Source of the DNA: CAZCTC01 sp964501335
Lineage (GTDB): Bacteria > Chloroflexota > Anaerolineae > B4-G1 > SLSP01
DNA length: 64,000 bases
Direction of reading: 5' to 3'
Assembly (NCBI GenBank): GCA_964501335.1
Contig: CAZCTC010000046.1
Span: 1-64,000, forward strand
In this document: positions 25,558 through 33,334 of the stretch, piece after piece
Numbering within the stretch: the stretch's first letter is position 1
Layout of the letters: every line of letters starts with the position of its first letter
Position numbers and translations under genes: made by a program
Notes under the pieces: generated by a model
Seen by the model: the letters and a program-made list of their open reading frames with translations, nothing else
Told to the model about the DNA's origin: nothing
The model's database searches: none

Positions 25558-25662
25558 TGTTTTCGCACTGACAGTGCGAAAACATAACAAAAAATTTCTC
25601 TCTGCCTGCTTCGCACAACGCAGCGCACCTTACAGGGAAAGCATTTCGTGCGGGACGCTAAA
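25558..25662 (+). repeat. Dispersed hairpin element
   Basis: Hairpin 25558-25584 (TGTTTTCGCACT and complement), then TAACAAAAAATTTCTCTCTGCC, GCTTCGCACAACGCAGCGC and CGTGCGGGACGCTAAA, starting 10 bp after the tetR stop. Confidence 0.75.
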
Positions 25663-25697
25663 GGGCCCCGCCCTGGCAAACAGGAGAAAAAAAGCTC

Positions 25698-25812
25698 GTG
25701 TTTTTGCGCGCATAAGAATGCGCGCAAAAACACAAACAAAAAATTTCTCTCTGCCTGCTTCGCACAGCGCGGCGCACCTTACAGGGAAAGCACTTCGTGC
25801 GGGACGCTAAAA
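25698..25812 (+). repeat. Dispersed hairpin element
   Basis: Hairpin 25698-25733 (GTGTTTTTGCGCGCAT and complement) with a flank almost identical to the copy at 25558-25662, yet a different stem: direct evidence that stem sequence varies while flanks are kept. Confidence 0.75.
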
Positions 25813-25862
25813 ATACTAACCGTCAAGGTAAATAATCTTTTAAATCAATGAGGAAAACCGCT

Positions 25863-26708
25863 ATGAACATCCAATCACAATGGCTCGAACTGCAAGGACT
25901 CCGCATCCATTACCGCACCGCCGGCGAAACCGGCTCCCCCATCGTCCTCCTGCACGGGGGCGGCGCCGACTCCTCCTTCCTCTCCTGGGAACTCCTCATC
26001 CCCCTCCTGGCCCAAACCCACCGCGTCTTCGCCGCCGACTGGCCCGGCTACGGCCTCAGCGACAAACCCCGCCTCGCTTACACCATGGATTACTACATCC
26101 AATGCCTGGAAGCCCTGCTGGACAGCTGGGGTCTGCAAACAACCCGCCTCGTCGGCCTATCCATGGGAGGCGGAATCGGCCTCGGCTTCACTCTCAAAGC
26201 TCCCCGCCGGGTCGACAAACTGGTCCTTCTCGATAGCTATGGCCTCCAGGCCAAAGCCGCCTACCATCGCCTCAGCTACCTGCTCATCAAAATGGCCTGG
26301 CTCAATCAACTCAGCTGGAAAATGATGTGCAGCAGCCGGAGCATGATCCGCTACTCCATGAAACTTATGATGGTCAATCCCCAGGCCCTGACCGCCCCCC
26401 TGCTGGACGCTTTAATGGAAGAAGTCAACCGTCCCAATGCCACCCGGGCCTGGAACACCATGCAAGAGGATGAAATCCAATGGAACGGAGTCAAAACCTG
26501 CTACATGCAACGCCTGGGCGAAATCGCCGCCCCCACCTTAATCATCCATGGAGAAAAGGATACGGCCGTCCCCCTGGATTGTTCAAAAGAAGCCCACACC
26601 CACATCCCCAACTCCCGCCTGGAAATCATCTCCGGCGCCGGCCACTGGCCGCAGCGCGACCGCCCCGAAATCGTCAATCCCCTCGTGGAGGCCTTCCTGA
26701 AAGACTAA
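25863..26708 (+). CDS. Alpha/beta hydrolase
   Basis: 281 aa from the ATG at 25863, preceded by TGAGGA; an in-frame ATG 15 bases upstream is less well placed. Alpha/beta-hydrolase fold with oxyanion motif HGGGAD, nucleophile elbow GLSMGGG, acid in GEKDTAVP and the His in GAGHWPQRDRP, so the triad is complete. Similar to meta-cleavage product hydrolases and related esterases; substrate unknown. The TetR gene upstream may regulate it. Confidence 0.85.
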   Translation: MNIQSQWLELQGLRIHYRTAGETGSPIVLLHGGGADSSFLSWELLIPLLAQTHRVFAADWPGYGLSDKPRLAYTMDYYIQCLEALLDSWGLQTTRLVGLSMGGGIGLGFTLKAPRRVDKLVLLDSYGLQAKAAYHRLSYLLIKMAWLNQLSWKMMCSSRSMIRYSMKLMMVNPQALTAPLLDALMEEVNRPNATRAWNTMQEDEIQWNGVKTCYMQRLGEIAAPTLIIHGEKDTAVPLDCSKEAHTHIPNSRLEIISGAGHWPQRDRPEIVNPLVEAFLKD

Positions 26709-26715
26709 ATCTTTC

Positions 26716-26859
26716 AACCTGTGTGGTTGGGCTGAGAAAAAAACCCATCTTTTCGGCGGCTTTCTGAAGCCGCCGAAAAGATGAATAAAAAAATAACTCT
26801 TCCCTTCATCCAGCGCGTCGCCTTTTACCGGGAAAGCACCTGTCGCGGGACGCTAAAAA
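26716..26859 (+). repeat. Dispersed hairpin element, all modules present
   Basis: The fullest copy: CAACCTGTGTGGTTGGGCTG, hairpin 26747-26784 (CATCTTTTCGGCGGCTTTC... with complement), AATAAAAAAATAACTCTTCCC, CAGCGCGTCGCC and GCGGGACGCTAAAA. It begins 8 bp after the hydrolase stop. Followed by a CACAGAG-type repeat at 26876-26938. Confidence 0.8.
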
Positions 26860-26942
26860 CCAGCAGTTCACCAAACCGAGAAATTTTCTCTAAATTCTTC
26901 TCTGTGTCCTCTGTATCTCTGTGGTGAATCTTTTCCCTTAAC

Positions 26943-26978
26943 AAAAAAACCCCGCTGCTGAAATTCAGCAGCGGGGTT
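26943..26978 (-). terminator. Intrinsic terminator of tRNA-Ser
   Basis: Minus strand CCCCGCTGCTGAATTTCAGCAGCGGGG followed by seven T. Confidence 0.9.
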
Positions 26979-26982
26979 TGAG

Positions 26983-27071
26983 CGGAAGGGGTGGGATTCG
27001 AACCCACGGTGACGAACGAGCGCCACAACGGTTTTCGAGACCGCCCCGATCAACCACTCCGGCACCCTTCC
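26983..27071 (-). tRNA. tRNA-Ser (anticodon CGA)
   Basis: 89 nt type II tRNA with a long variable arm on the minus strand: acceptor GGAAGGG with CCCTTCC and G discriminator; anticodon loop CTCGAAA giving CGA; T-arm GGGTTCGAATCCC. Open frames overlapping it are spurious. Confidence 0.95.
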
Positions 27072-27126
27072 CCAAGCCCCGGTATTCTACCACAAAGACC
27101 CAGCTTTGCAACTCCCCTCCCCTTTC

Positions 27127-27155
27127 TTGTGCTCCCTCTGAAACTCGTATATGAT
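27127..27155 (+). promoter_or_regulatory. Promoter of the cohesin/LysM lipoprotein
   Basis: TTGTGC (27127-27132), 17 bp, TATGAT (27150-27155), about 43 bases before the ATG. Confidence 0.5.
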
Positions 27156-27197
27156 AACCTCAAATCAATTCCTCAAGTCAACTATGGAGGCCAATAA

Positions 27198-28211
27198 ATG
27201 AAATCCAATCTGCCCTTTTTGCGCATTCTGCCGGGACTCTTGATCCTCTCTCTCCTGCTCACCGGCTGCTTTGGAGCTGCCCCTGCAACGCCGACCGTCG
27301 ATGCCGGAGCCCAAAACCTGGACATCACCCCCCTCCCCATGGATGCCGGCACCGTGGCCCCGCTCGAAACCGTCGCAGCCCTGCCCAGCGCCATCTCCCT
27401 CAGCCTCGGTACTGAATTCGCCACCGCCGGAGCCCCCCTCCCGGTCGATGTCTACCTCTTGAAAAGCCAACCGCTCTCCGACATCTCCGTCGAAGTTGCC
27501 ATCCCCCTCGATTTCTTCCAGGTCCTGGACGACAACCCCGATGCAGAAGGCTTCCAGGCCGACATCAGCACCATTCCGGCCGGCGCGATGGTCGATCTCA
27601 ATGAAATCACCCCTGAAGGCATCTTACGCTATCACATCACCGGACTGGCAGCCAACGCCGACGCCCAGGTCCACCTTTTAACCCTGCACCTGCTGCCGCT
27701 TCAATCCGGATCGACCGAACTGGCCGTCCAACCCACCACCGCAGCCATCGATACCGCAGGCGCCCCGACCGCCCTCGAATTCTATCCCTTCTTTATCGAT
27801 ATCCAACCCGCCGCCGAACCCACCCTGCTGCCCCTCGACACCCTCACGCCCGAACCGGTAATCGATCCGGGAACCCCGGCCCCGGTCGGCACCCTGGCCC
27901 CCGGCATCTATATCCGCCTGCAAACCGGGCAGACCGTACAACAATTTGCCCAGACCTTCGGCTCCACCCCCGAACAGATCGCGGCCGCCAATAACTTCAT
28001 CGATCCCAACCAGATCCCGGTCGGCACGCTGCTCTACATCCCGGTCCAATCGCCGGCCGGTCAGGCAGCCTACTTCATCTCGCCCCGCGACACCCTTTAC
28101 AGCATCGCCCGTACTTTCAACATGACCGTCGAAGTGCTGGCAGCTCAAAACAACATCCCGCTTCCCTATAACACCATCAAAGCCGGCAACTGGCTGATCC
28201 TCATCCCTTAA
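27198..28211 (+). CDS. Lipoprotein with cohesin-like and two LysM domains
   Basis: 337 aa, TGGAGG ribosome site. Signal peptide with lipobox LLTGC (C25). The middle (about 70-200) has the alternating strands of a cohesin-like beta-sandwich (LSLGTEFATAGAPLPVDVYL ... LTLHLLPLQSGST). A Pro-rich linker leads to two LysM repeats (about 236-280 and 285-337; YFISPRDTLYSIARTFNMT). LysM binds N-acetylglucosamine polymers, so this lipid-anchored protein probably binds cell-wall glycan or displays partners. The cohesin assignment is by pattern only. Confidence 0.75.
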   Translation: MKSNLPFLRILPGLLILSLLLTGCFGAAPATPTVDAGAQNLDITPLPMDAGTVAPLETVAALPSAISLSLGTEFATAGAPLPVDVYLLKSQPLSDISVEVAIPLDFFQVLDDNPDAEGFQADISTIPAGAMVDLNEITPEGILRYHITGLAANADAQVHLLTLHLLPLQSGSTELAVQPTTAAIDTAGAPTALEFYPFFIDIQPAAEPTLLPLDTLTPEPVIDPGTPAPVGTLAPGIYIRLQTGQTVQQFAQTFGSTPEQIAAANNFIDPNQIPVGTLLYIPVQSPAGQAAYFISPRDTLYSIARTFNMTVEVLAAQNNIPLPYNTIKAGNWLILIP

Positions 28212-28676
28212 AAACAACCTGTGCGACAGAACCCAAAAGACATAAGAGAAAATTATCTTTTCGGCGGCTTCAAAAAGCCGCCGAAAAGATAAATAAAAAA
28301 CTCTCTCCCTCTCCCGCGCGTCGCCTCAAGCCGAACCAAAGCCTTTTGCGGAACGCACAAAGCCGGCTGTTAAGCAAACCCACGAACAACCGCACATGTC
28401 GCGAAAAAAGCCGTGTTTTTGCGCGCATTCCTATGCGCGCAAAAACACAAACAAAAAACTCTCTCCCTCTCCCGCGCGTCGCCTCAAACCGAACCAAAAC
28501 CGGTTGCGGGACGCACAAAGCCGGCTGTTAAGCAAACCCACGAACAACCGCACATGTCGCGAAAAAAGCCGTGTTTTTGCGCGCATTCCTATGCGCGCAA
28601 AAACACAAACAAAAAACTCTCTCCCCCTCCCGCGCGTCGCCTCAAACCGAACCAAAACCGGTTGCGGGACGCTAAA
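28209..28676 (+). repeat. Triple tandem array of the dispersed hairpin element
   Basis: Three units follow the lipoprotein gene. Hairpins: 28253-28292 (TTATCTTTTCGGCGGCTT type), 28413-28448 and 28571-28606 (both GTGTTTTTGCGCGCAT type). The last two units are near-identical with a 158-bp period that includes AACAACCGCACATGTCGCG and the CGCGCGTCGCCTCAAACCG...GGTTGCGGGACGC flank. The first unit has the same flank and a different stem. Confidence 0.85.
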
Positions 28677-28678
28677 AA

Positions 28679-28714
28679 CAGAACCGCCCCCGGAAAAATC
28701 CGGGGGCGGTTCTG
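28679..28714. terminator. Intrinsic terminator of the min-SEDS-gltX operon
   Basis: CAGAACCGCCCCCGGA / TCCGGGGGCGGTTCTG stem with a T run on the minus strand, 28 bp after the gltX stop. The sequence could also work on the plus strand. Confidence 0.85.
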
Positions 28715-28741
28715 TAAAAAAGATTCCGTAAAGCAATCCCA

Positions 28742-30232
28742 CTAAGCGGCGGGCACCGCTTTTTGCTCTTCAATCCATTGCGTCAGCGCTTTTTCAGCGC
28801 GGGCAATACGCTGCAACGCCACCACACGGCCCAACACCTCAATCGAACCAAACAACGGCGGCGTGACCGCCTTCCCCGTCACCGCCATCCGCAACACCGA
28901 GAAAAGTTGCCCCGGTTTCAGGCCCAGATCATCCGCCAGCGCCCGCATCGGAGTTTCCATCGTCTCAGCATCGAACGGCAGCAACGTAGCCAGCACTTCC
29001 CGCGACTTCCGCAACCCTTCCAGACTCTGCTGGGGAGTCATCTTCTTCCCCACCAGTTCTTCCGGTGCCGGCGTCTCGATATCCGTAAAGACAAAATCGG
29101 TCAACGGCACCACATCCTTCAACAACTGAATCCGTTCCTGCACCAGCGGAATCAACTTCTTCAACGTATCCATCACTTCAGCGGGTGCCGGAACCGGGAT
29201 CAAACCGGCTTCCTGCCAGAAAGGCAGCAAATAGACCAGCAACTTCTCCTGGCTCATCCGACGAATATACTCGCCGTTCATCCAGTTAAGCTTATCGTAA
29301 GAGAAAACCGCCGGAGCCAGATTGACCCGCTCCAGCTCGAATTTCTCACTCAGCTCCTGCCGGGAGAAAATTTCTTGCTCGCTACCTTCGCCGGGAGCCC
29401 ATCCCAACAGAGACAGGAAATTAAAAAGCGCTTCCGGCACATAGCCCTGCTTGCGGAATTCATCGATGTTCGTCGCCCCATGCCGCTTGGAAAGCTTCTT
29501 GCCGTCCGGACCCATCACCAACGGCACATGCGCAAAGACGGGCGGTTCCCATCCAAAGGCCTGATAGAGCAACACATGCTTAGGGGTGCTGGGCAGCCAT
29601 TCATCGGCCCGGATCACATGGGAAATCTCCATCATATGATCATCGACCACCACCGCCAGATGATAGGTCGGGAACCCATCGGTCTTCAGCAAAACCTGAT
29701 CGTCGAGCAACCGATTCTCAAAAGCAATATCGCCCTTGAGCAAATCATGCACAACCGTGGTCCCTTCCTGCGGGATCTTCAAGCGAATCACATGCGGTTC
29801 GCTCTTCGAAATAGTATTCGCAGGCAGCTCGCGGCAATGCCGATCGTACATCGGGGGCAACCCCCGCGCCGTTTGCAATTGTCGAACTTCTTCAAGCCGC
29901 TCCGGAGAACAATTACAGCGATAAGCCCACCCGCGTTCAATCAATTCTTCCGCTTTGGCTTTGTACAAAGCCAGCCGATCCGACTGAATGTAGGGGCCAA
30001 AATCGCCGCCGGCCTCAGGGCCTTCATCCCAGTCCATGCCTAACCAGCGCAGACTGTCCATAATCACCTGAAGCGCATCCGGGACATAACGGGTTCGATC
30101 CGTATCCTCAATCCGCAGCACAAACTTACCGCCGTGCTTGCGAGCATAGAGCCAGTTGAAGACGACGGTCCGGATGTTGCCGATGTGTGGATGCCCCGTG
30201 GGGCTGGGGGCAAAGCGAACTCGGACGGTCAT
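28742..30232 (-). CDS. gltX: Glutamyl-tRNA synthetase
   Basis: 496 aa from the ATG at 30232, which has AGGAGGA upstream; the longer in-frame extension has no conservation signal. Class I synthetase: HIGH-type motif PSPTGHPHIGN at the start, KMSKS-type motif KKLSKRHG, and the GltX-specific VLRIEDTDRTR. It charges tRNA-Glu; whether it also charges tRNA-Gln cannot be told. Last gene after minC-minD-minE-SEDS on the same strand, with a 114-bp gap containing an inverted repeat (30289-30340), and followed by a strong terminator. Confidence 0.96.
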   Translation of the reverse strand: MTVRVRFAPSPTGHPHIGNIRTVVFNWLYARKHGGKFVLRIEDTDRTRYVPDALQVIMDSLRWLGMDWDEGPEAGGDFGPYIQSDRLALYKAKAEELIERGWAYRCNCSPERLEEVRQLQTARGLPPMYDRHCRELPANTISKSEPHVIRLKIPQEGTTVVHDLLKGDIAFENRLLDDQVLLKTDGFPTYHLAVVVDDHMMEISHVIRADEWLPSTPKHVLLYQAFGWEPPVFAHVPLVMGPDGKKLSKRHGATNIDEFRKQGYVPEALFNFLSLLGWAPGEGSEQEIFSRQELSEKFELERVNLAPAVFSYDKLNWMNGEYIRRMSQEKLLVYLLPFWQEAGLIPVPAPAEVMDTLKKLIPLVQERIQLLKDVVPLTDFVFTDIETPAPEELVGKKMTPQQSLEGLRKSREVLATLLPFDAETMETPMRALADDLGLKPGQLFSVLRMAVTGKAVTPPLFGSIEVLGRVVALQRIARAEKALTQWIEEQKAVPAA

Positions 30233-30288
30233 AAGAGTCTTCCTCCTTCTAATTATTTCCTTGCGTTTTCCCGCTGAAGGGGTGAAAC

Positions 30289-30340
30289 GCAAAACGTAAG
30301 GCAAGATTGTCCAATCACCGATTCTTGCCCTACGCTTTGC
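30289..30340. repeat. Inverted repeat between the SEDS gene and gltX
   Basis: GCAAAACGTAAGGCAAGA (30289-30306) pairs with TCTTGCCCTACGCTTTGC (30323-30340), 16 of 18 positions, the others G-U compatible on one strand. No T run, so a terminator role is doubtful; it could modulate gltX expression. Confidence 0.45.
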
Positions 30341-30346
30341 ATTCTA

Positions 30347-31441
30347 CTAGAACTCCAAACGTTTGTGACGCATCGCCACACTTTCAACCAATCCCAATCC
30401 CACAAAAGTCACGACCAGACCGCTACCACCGCTGCTGACGAACGGCATTGGCAATCCGGCCACCGGAATCACATTCAAATTCATACCGACATTCACAATC
30501 AACTGATAAAAAATATAGGTCGTAATCCCGACCACAATCAACCGCCCCGTCATATCGCCGGCATTGGCGGCAATCCGCAGCAACCGAAACAAGAGAAGCG
30601 CAAACAACAGCAACAACAGAGCCGCTCCGACAAACCCCAGTTCCTCACAAACGACCGAGAAAATGAAGTCGGTATGCCGCACCCGCAAAAAGTGCGACTG
30701 GCTCTGCGTCCCGGCGGCAAACCCCTTACCCCACAAGCCCCCGGAACCGATACTGATCAAAGCCTGCATAATGTTGTAATACGCGGCCGGATCATTTTCC
30801 GGATTCAAGAAATTGGTAACCCGCTTCTTCATGTAATCGCTCAGGAAAGACCAGACGATGGGCAATGAGAAAACCCCTACCGCCCCCATCCCCCCGATAT
30901 AGGCCAGATTGATCCCCGAAACGAAAACCATCGCCACCCATACAGCGAGATAAAGCGTCGCCGTGCTCAAATTCGGCTGAAGGTAAACCATACCCATAGC
31001 GACCGTGGTCATCCCCAGGGAAACAATCAGGGTGAGCCGGTCTGGCCCGCCGGTGGCCCGCCCTCCCAACAACCCCGCCTGGCTCACAATCAACAAAATC
31101 AACCCCGGAAATGCCGGCTGGATGGAAGTACCGGCGATAACAATAAAACGCCGCACCCCACCGATTTCGCTGTCGCCGAAAATCAGCGCCACCGCCAGTG
31201 AGCCCAGGACCAGACCATACAGAGGCCACTGCAAACTCTCCAGCAGACGATAGTTGATCGCCGCCGTAAAAAGCATAAAAGCCACCCCGACGGCCCCAAA
31301 CACAGCCTGCTTACGCCAGGTATCCTGAATGGATTCCACTCCCAGCGTCGCACTGTAAATCATCGCCAGACCAAATATAGTCAATACTACAACCAGGAGC
31401 AACAACCCCCAGTCAAAGTACTGCCACATTGATTTGCGCAT
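30347..31441 (-). CDS. SEDS-family protein (RodA/FtsW-like), catalytic Asp replaced
   Basis: 364 aa with about ten membrane helices, located after minCDE as rodA often is. SEDS proteins polymerise peptidoglycan glycan strands from lipid II. The C-terminal SEDS signature is present (GLPMPFVSSGGSGLVVTF). However, the loop aligned with QPDLGT carries N157 in VYLQPNLSTAT; the Asp there is essential in E. coli and Thermus RodA. The QPSEFAK motif also reads QPAFPGL (F111 for Glu). Either the family is used differently here or this copy is non-catalytic. Start ATG is the first in-frame codon after minE, 35 bp away. Confidence 0.85.
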   Translation of the reverse strand: MRKSMWQYFDWGLLLLVVVLTIFGLAMIYSATLGVESIQDTWRKQAVFGAVGVAFMLFTAAINYRLLESLQWPLYGLVLGSLAVALIFGDSEIGGVRRFIVIAGTSIQPAFPGLILLIVSQAGLLGGRATGGPDRLTLIVSLGMTTVAMGMVYLQPNLSTATLYLAVWVAMVFVSGINLAYIGGMGAVGVFSLPIVWSFLSDYMKKRVTNFLNPENDPAAYYNIMQALISIGSGGLWGKGFAAGTQSQSHFLRVRHTDFIFSVVCEELGFVGAALLLLLFALLLFRLLRIAANAGDMTGRLIVVGITTYIFYQLIVNVGMNLNVIPVAGLPMPFVSSGGSGLVVTFVGLGLVESVAMRHKRLEF

Positions 31442-31476
31442 AGCTACCTACAAATTATACAGGATCAACAGACAGC

Positions 31477-31737
31477 CTATCGCCGGCCGTTGCGCAAAGG
31501 AATATCCGCTACCAACCGCGTCTCCCGCTGATCCTCAGTAAAACTCACCTGCACCTTCGCCGGATCGATCTCCATATGCTTCGAGATCACCGCAATGATC
31601 TCATCCTTCAGCATCTCCAACATCCCCGGCGAAATATTGGCCCGGTCGTGAGCCAGTACCAGACGCAAACGCTGTGCGGCAATTTCCTTGCCGGAATTCG
31701 CATCACCACGGTGGAGTAACCGATCCAAAAGGCTCAT
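31477..31737 (-). CDS. minE: Cell division topological specificity factor MinE
   Basis: 86 aa from the ATG at 31737, with AAGGGGGG upstream; an earlier in-frame start overlaps the minD stop. N-terminal membrane-targeting MSLLDRLLHRG, then the MinD-contact helix (AAQRLRLVLAHDRA) and a beta-rich C-terminal domain, standard MinE length. It drives MinD release from the membrane and helps place the division site. Same operon as minC and minD. Confidence 0.93.
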   Translation of the reverse strand: MSLLDRLLHRGDANSGKEIAAQRLRLVLAHDRANISPGMLEMLKDEIIAVISKHMEIDPAKVQVSFTEDQRETRLVADIPLRNGRR

Positions 31738-31751
31738 CACCCACCCCCCTT

Positions 31752-32540
31752 TCAAAAACCCGTACCAAAAATCCGTTGCAGCCAGGAAGCTTCTTTTAAA
31801 GGCATGAAAGGGACTTCCTCGCCGCGCAGACGGCGCACAATGTTTCGGAAAGCCTGCCCTGCCTGAGATTTCTCCTGCAAGACCACCGGCTGACCACGAT
31901 TGCTGGCGACCAAAATATTGGGATCCTCGGGGACAATACCGATCAAATCAATTGCCAATAGATTGACCACGGTCGCAGAATCCATCATCTCATTGCGCCG
32001 CACCATATCCGGCTTGACGCGATTGATGATCAACCGCGGCGAGCCCCATCTCTCCGCCTCCAACAGCCCGACCACGCGATCTGCATCGCGCACAGCCGAG
32101 ACTTCCGGGTTGGTCACAATCAACACAATATCCGCCGGAGCAGCCGCGCAACGGAAACCATGCTCGATTCCCGCCGGCGAATCGATAATCACAAAATCCA
32201 CCATCTCCGCCGCCTGCTGCGCCACCCGCCGCATCTGATCCTCGGAGACCGCTTCTTTATCACGGGTCTGCGCCGCCGGCAACAGATGCAGTTCGGAAAA
32301 CCGCTTGTCCCTCACCAGCGCCTTCTGAAACTGACACCGCCCCTCGACCACATTGACCAGATCGTAGACAATGCGGTTCTCCAGGCCCAACATCACATCC
32401 AGATTGCGCAATCCGATATCGCCATCGATACAGATCACGCTCGACCCTGCCATGGCCAGTCCCATGGCCAGATTGGCAGTCGTGGTCGTCTTTCCCACGC
32501 CGCCCTTGCCCGATGAAATTGTGATGATCTTTCCGGCCAT
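31752..32540 (-). CDS. minD: Septum site-determining ATPase MinD
   Basis: 262 aa. Deviant Walker A KGGVGKTT near residues 10-17, IDGDIGLRNLDVMLGLENR and VIIDSPAGIE identify MinD in the ParA/MinD family; the C-terminus WLQRIFGTGF is a short amphipathic membrane-targeting helix. It recruits MinC to the membrane and cycles with MinE. ATG lies one base after the minC stop and about 14 bases separate it from minE, so translation is coupled. Confidence 0.96.
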   Translation of the reverse strand: MAGKIITISSGKGGVGKTTTTANLAMGLAMAGSSVICIDGDIGLRNLDVMLGLENRIVYDLVNVVEGRCQFQKALVRDKRFSELHLLPAAQTRDKEAVSEDQMRRVAQQAAEMVDFVIIDSPAGIEHGFRCAAAPADIVLIVTNPEVSAVRDADRVVGLLEAERWGSPRLIINRVKPDMVRRNEMMDSATVVNLLAIDLIGIVPEDPNILVASNRGQPVVLQEKSQAGQAFRNIVRRLRGEEVPFMPLKEASWLQRIFGTGF

Positions 32541-32541
32541 C

Positions 32542-33228
32542 TTACCCCCTTGCCGTCCAGGGTTCTGCTACAATCACTCCGTCGCGAACCCGGGCCATCT
32601 CGGGCTGAGACTTGCGTCGACGCTCATCCGGAGCCCGACTGATATAACCCGCAATCCGCAACTGAGACGGATTCAAATCTAAAGCACATACCACGGCCCG
32701 TTCATCTCCCCAGGCCCCGGCATGGACCATTCCCCAGATTCGCCCCCACACTACCACGTGCCCCCCGGCAATAATCTCCGCTCCCGGATTGACATCGCCC
32801 AACAAAATCACCGGTCCAGGATATTGCACACTCTGGCCCGAACGCAGCGTGGTCTGCAAAAATAAGGCATTGCCCTTCTCACTGGGAACAGGATCACTCA
32901 CAGGAGTCTCAGTCGCTACCGCAGCCGGACCCGGAAGACGAGTCCGCACCCCATGCGAACGCGCCACCCGCTGGGCTTCCTCATCACCGTTCTGGATCAC
33001 CCATAATTCCATGTCATATTGATCCAGCAACGAGCGCAAAGTCACCAGCTCTTCATCTTTTAAGGAACGTCCATCCAGATCCAGGATAACTCGACCGCCG
33101 CGGAAAAATCCGGCCGCATCGTTCAGGGAATGGGTCAATGCCGCCAGCACCTCGGACCAGGTGCCGGCTCTCGGCTGCAAAAGAATACCTTGGGGTGTCC
33201 CCTTTAACGTCAATGGCATTTTACCCAT
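32542..33228 (-). CDS. minC: Septum site-determining protein MinC
   Basis: About 228 aa from the ATG at 33228 (GTG at 33231 also possible). N-terminal FtsZ-inhibiting domain (about 1-100) and C-terminal beta-helix dimerisation domain (about 125-205) with GDVNPGAEIIAGGHVVVWGR, the typical MinC signature. It blocks FtsZ assembly at wrong sites. First gene of minC-minD-minE-SEDS. An extended -10 promoter ends only about nine bases before the start, so the mRNA is probably leaderless or nearly so. Confidence 0.94.
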   Translation of the reverse strand: MGKMPLTLKGTPQGILLQPRAGTWSEVLAALTHSLNDAAGFFRGGRVILDLDGRSLKDEELVTLRSLLDQYDMELWVIQNGDEEAQRVARSHGVRTRLPGPAAVATETPVSDPVPSEKGNALFLQTTLRSGQSVQYPGPVILLGDVNPGAEIIAGGHVVVWGRIWGMVHAGAWGDERAVVCALDLNPSQLRIAGYISRAPDERRRKSQPEMARVRDGVIVAEPWTARG

Positions 33229-33236
33229 CACCGTTG

Positions 33237-33242
33237 ATTATA
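33237..33242 (-). promoter_or_regulatory. Extended -10 promoter of minC
   Basis: Minus strand TGTTATAAT (TATAAT at 33237-33242 with TG one base upstream). Predicted start is at about 33230, coincident with the minC start codons. No good -35. Confidence 0.55.
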
Positions 33243-33321
33243 ACACAATTCCAATGGACCCATAGTGACAGATCCGTTTCAGCTGCGTTTCAGCAACGCG
33301 CGCGAAAATTGCAAAACCGGA

Positions 33322-33327
33322 TATAAT
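33322..33327 (+). promoter_or_regulatory. TATAAT box 7 bases before the MFS start codon
   Basis: TATAAT 33322-33327, ATG at 33335. With normal spacing transcription would begin at or next to the ATG, i.e. a leaderless mRNA; no ribosome site is present. The -35 is not recognisable. Confidence 0.5.
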
Positions 33328-33334
33328 AGCCCCC

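Noticed and set aside
26825..27065. Open frames over tRNA-Ser
   Set aside because: The sequence is fully explained by the tRNA and its terminator.
28209..28676. CRISPR-like appearance of the 158-bp tandem repeats
   Set aside because: Repeat units are far too long, there are only three, no unique spacers and no cas genes.
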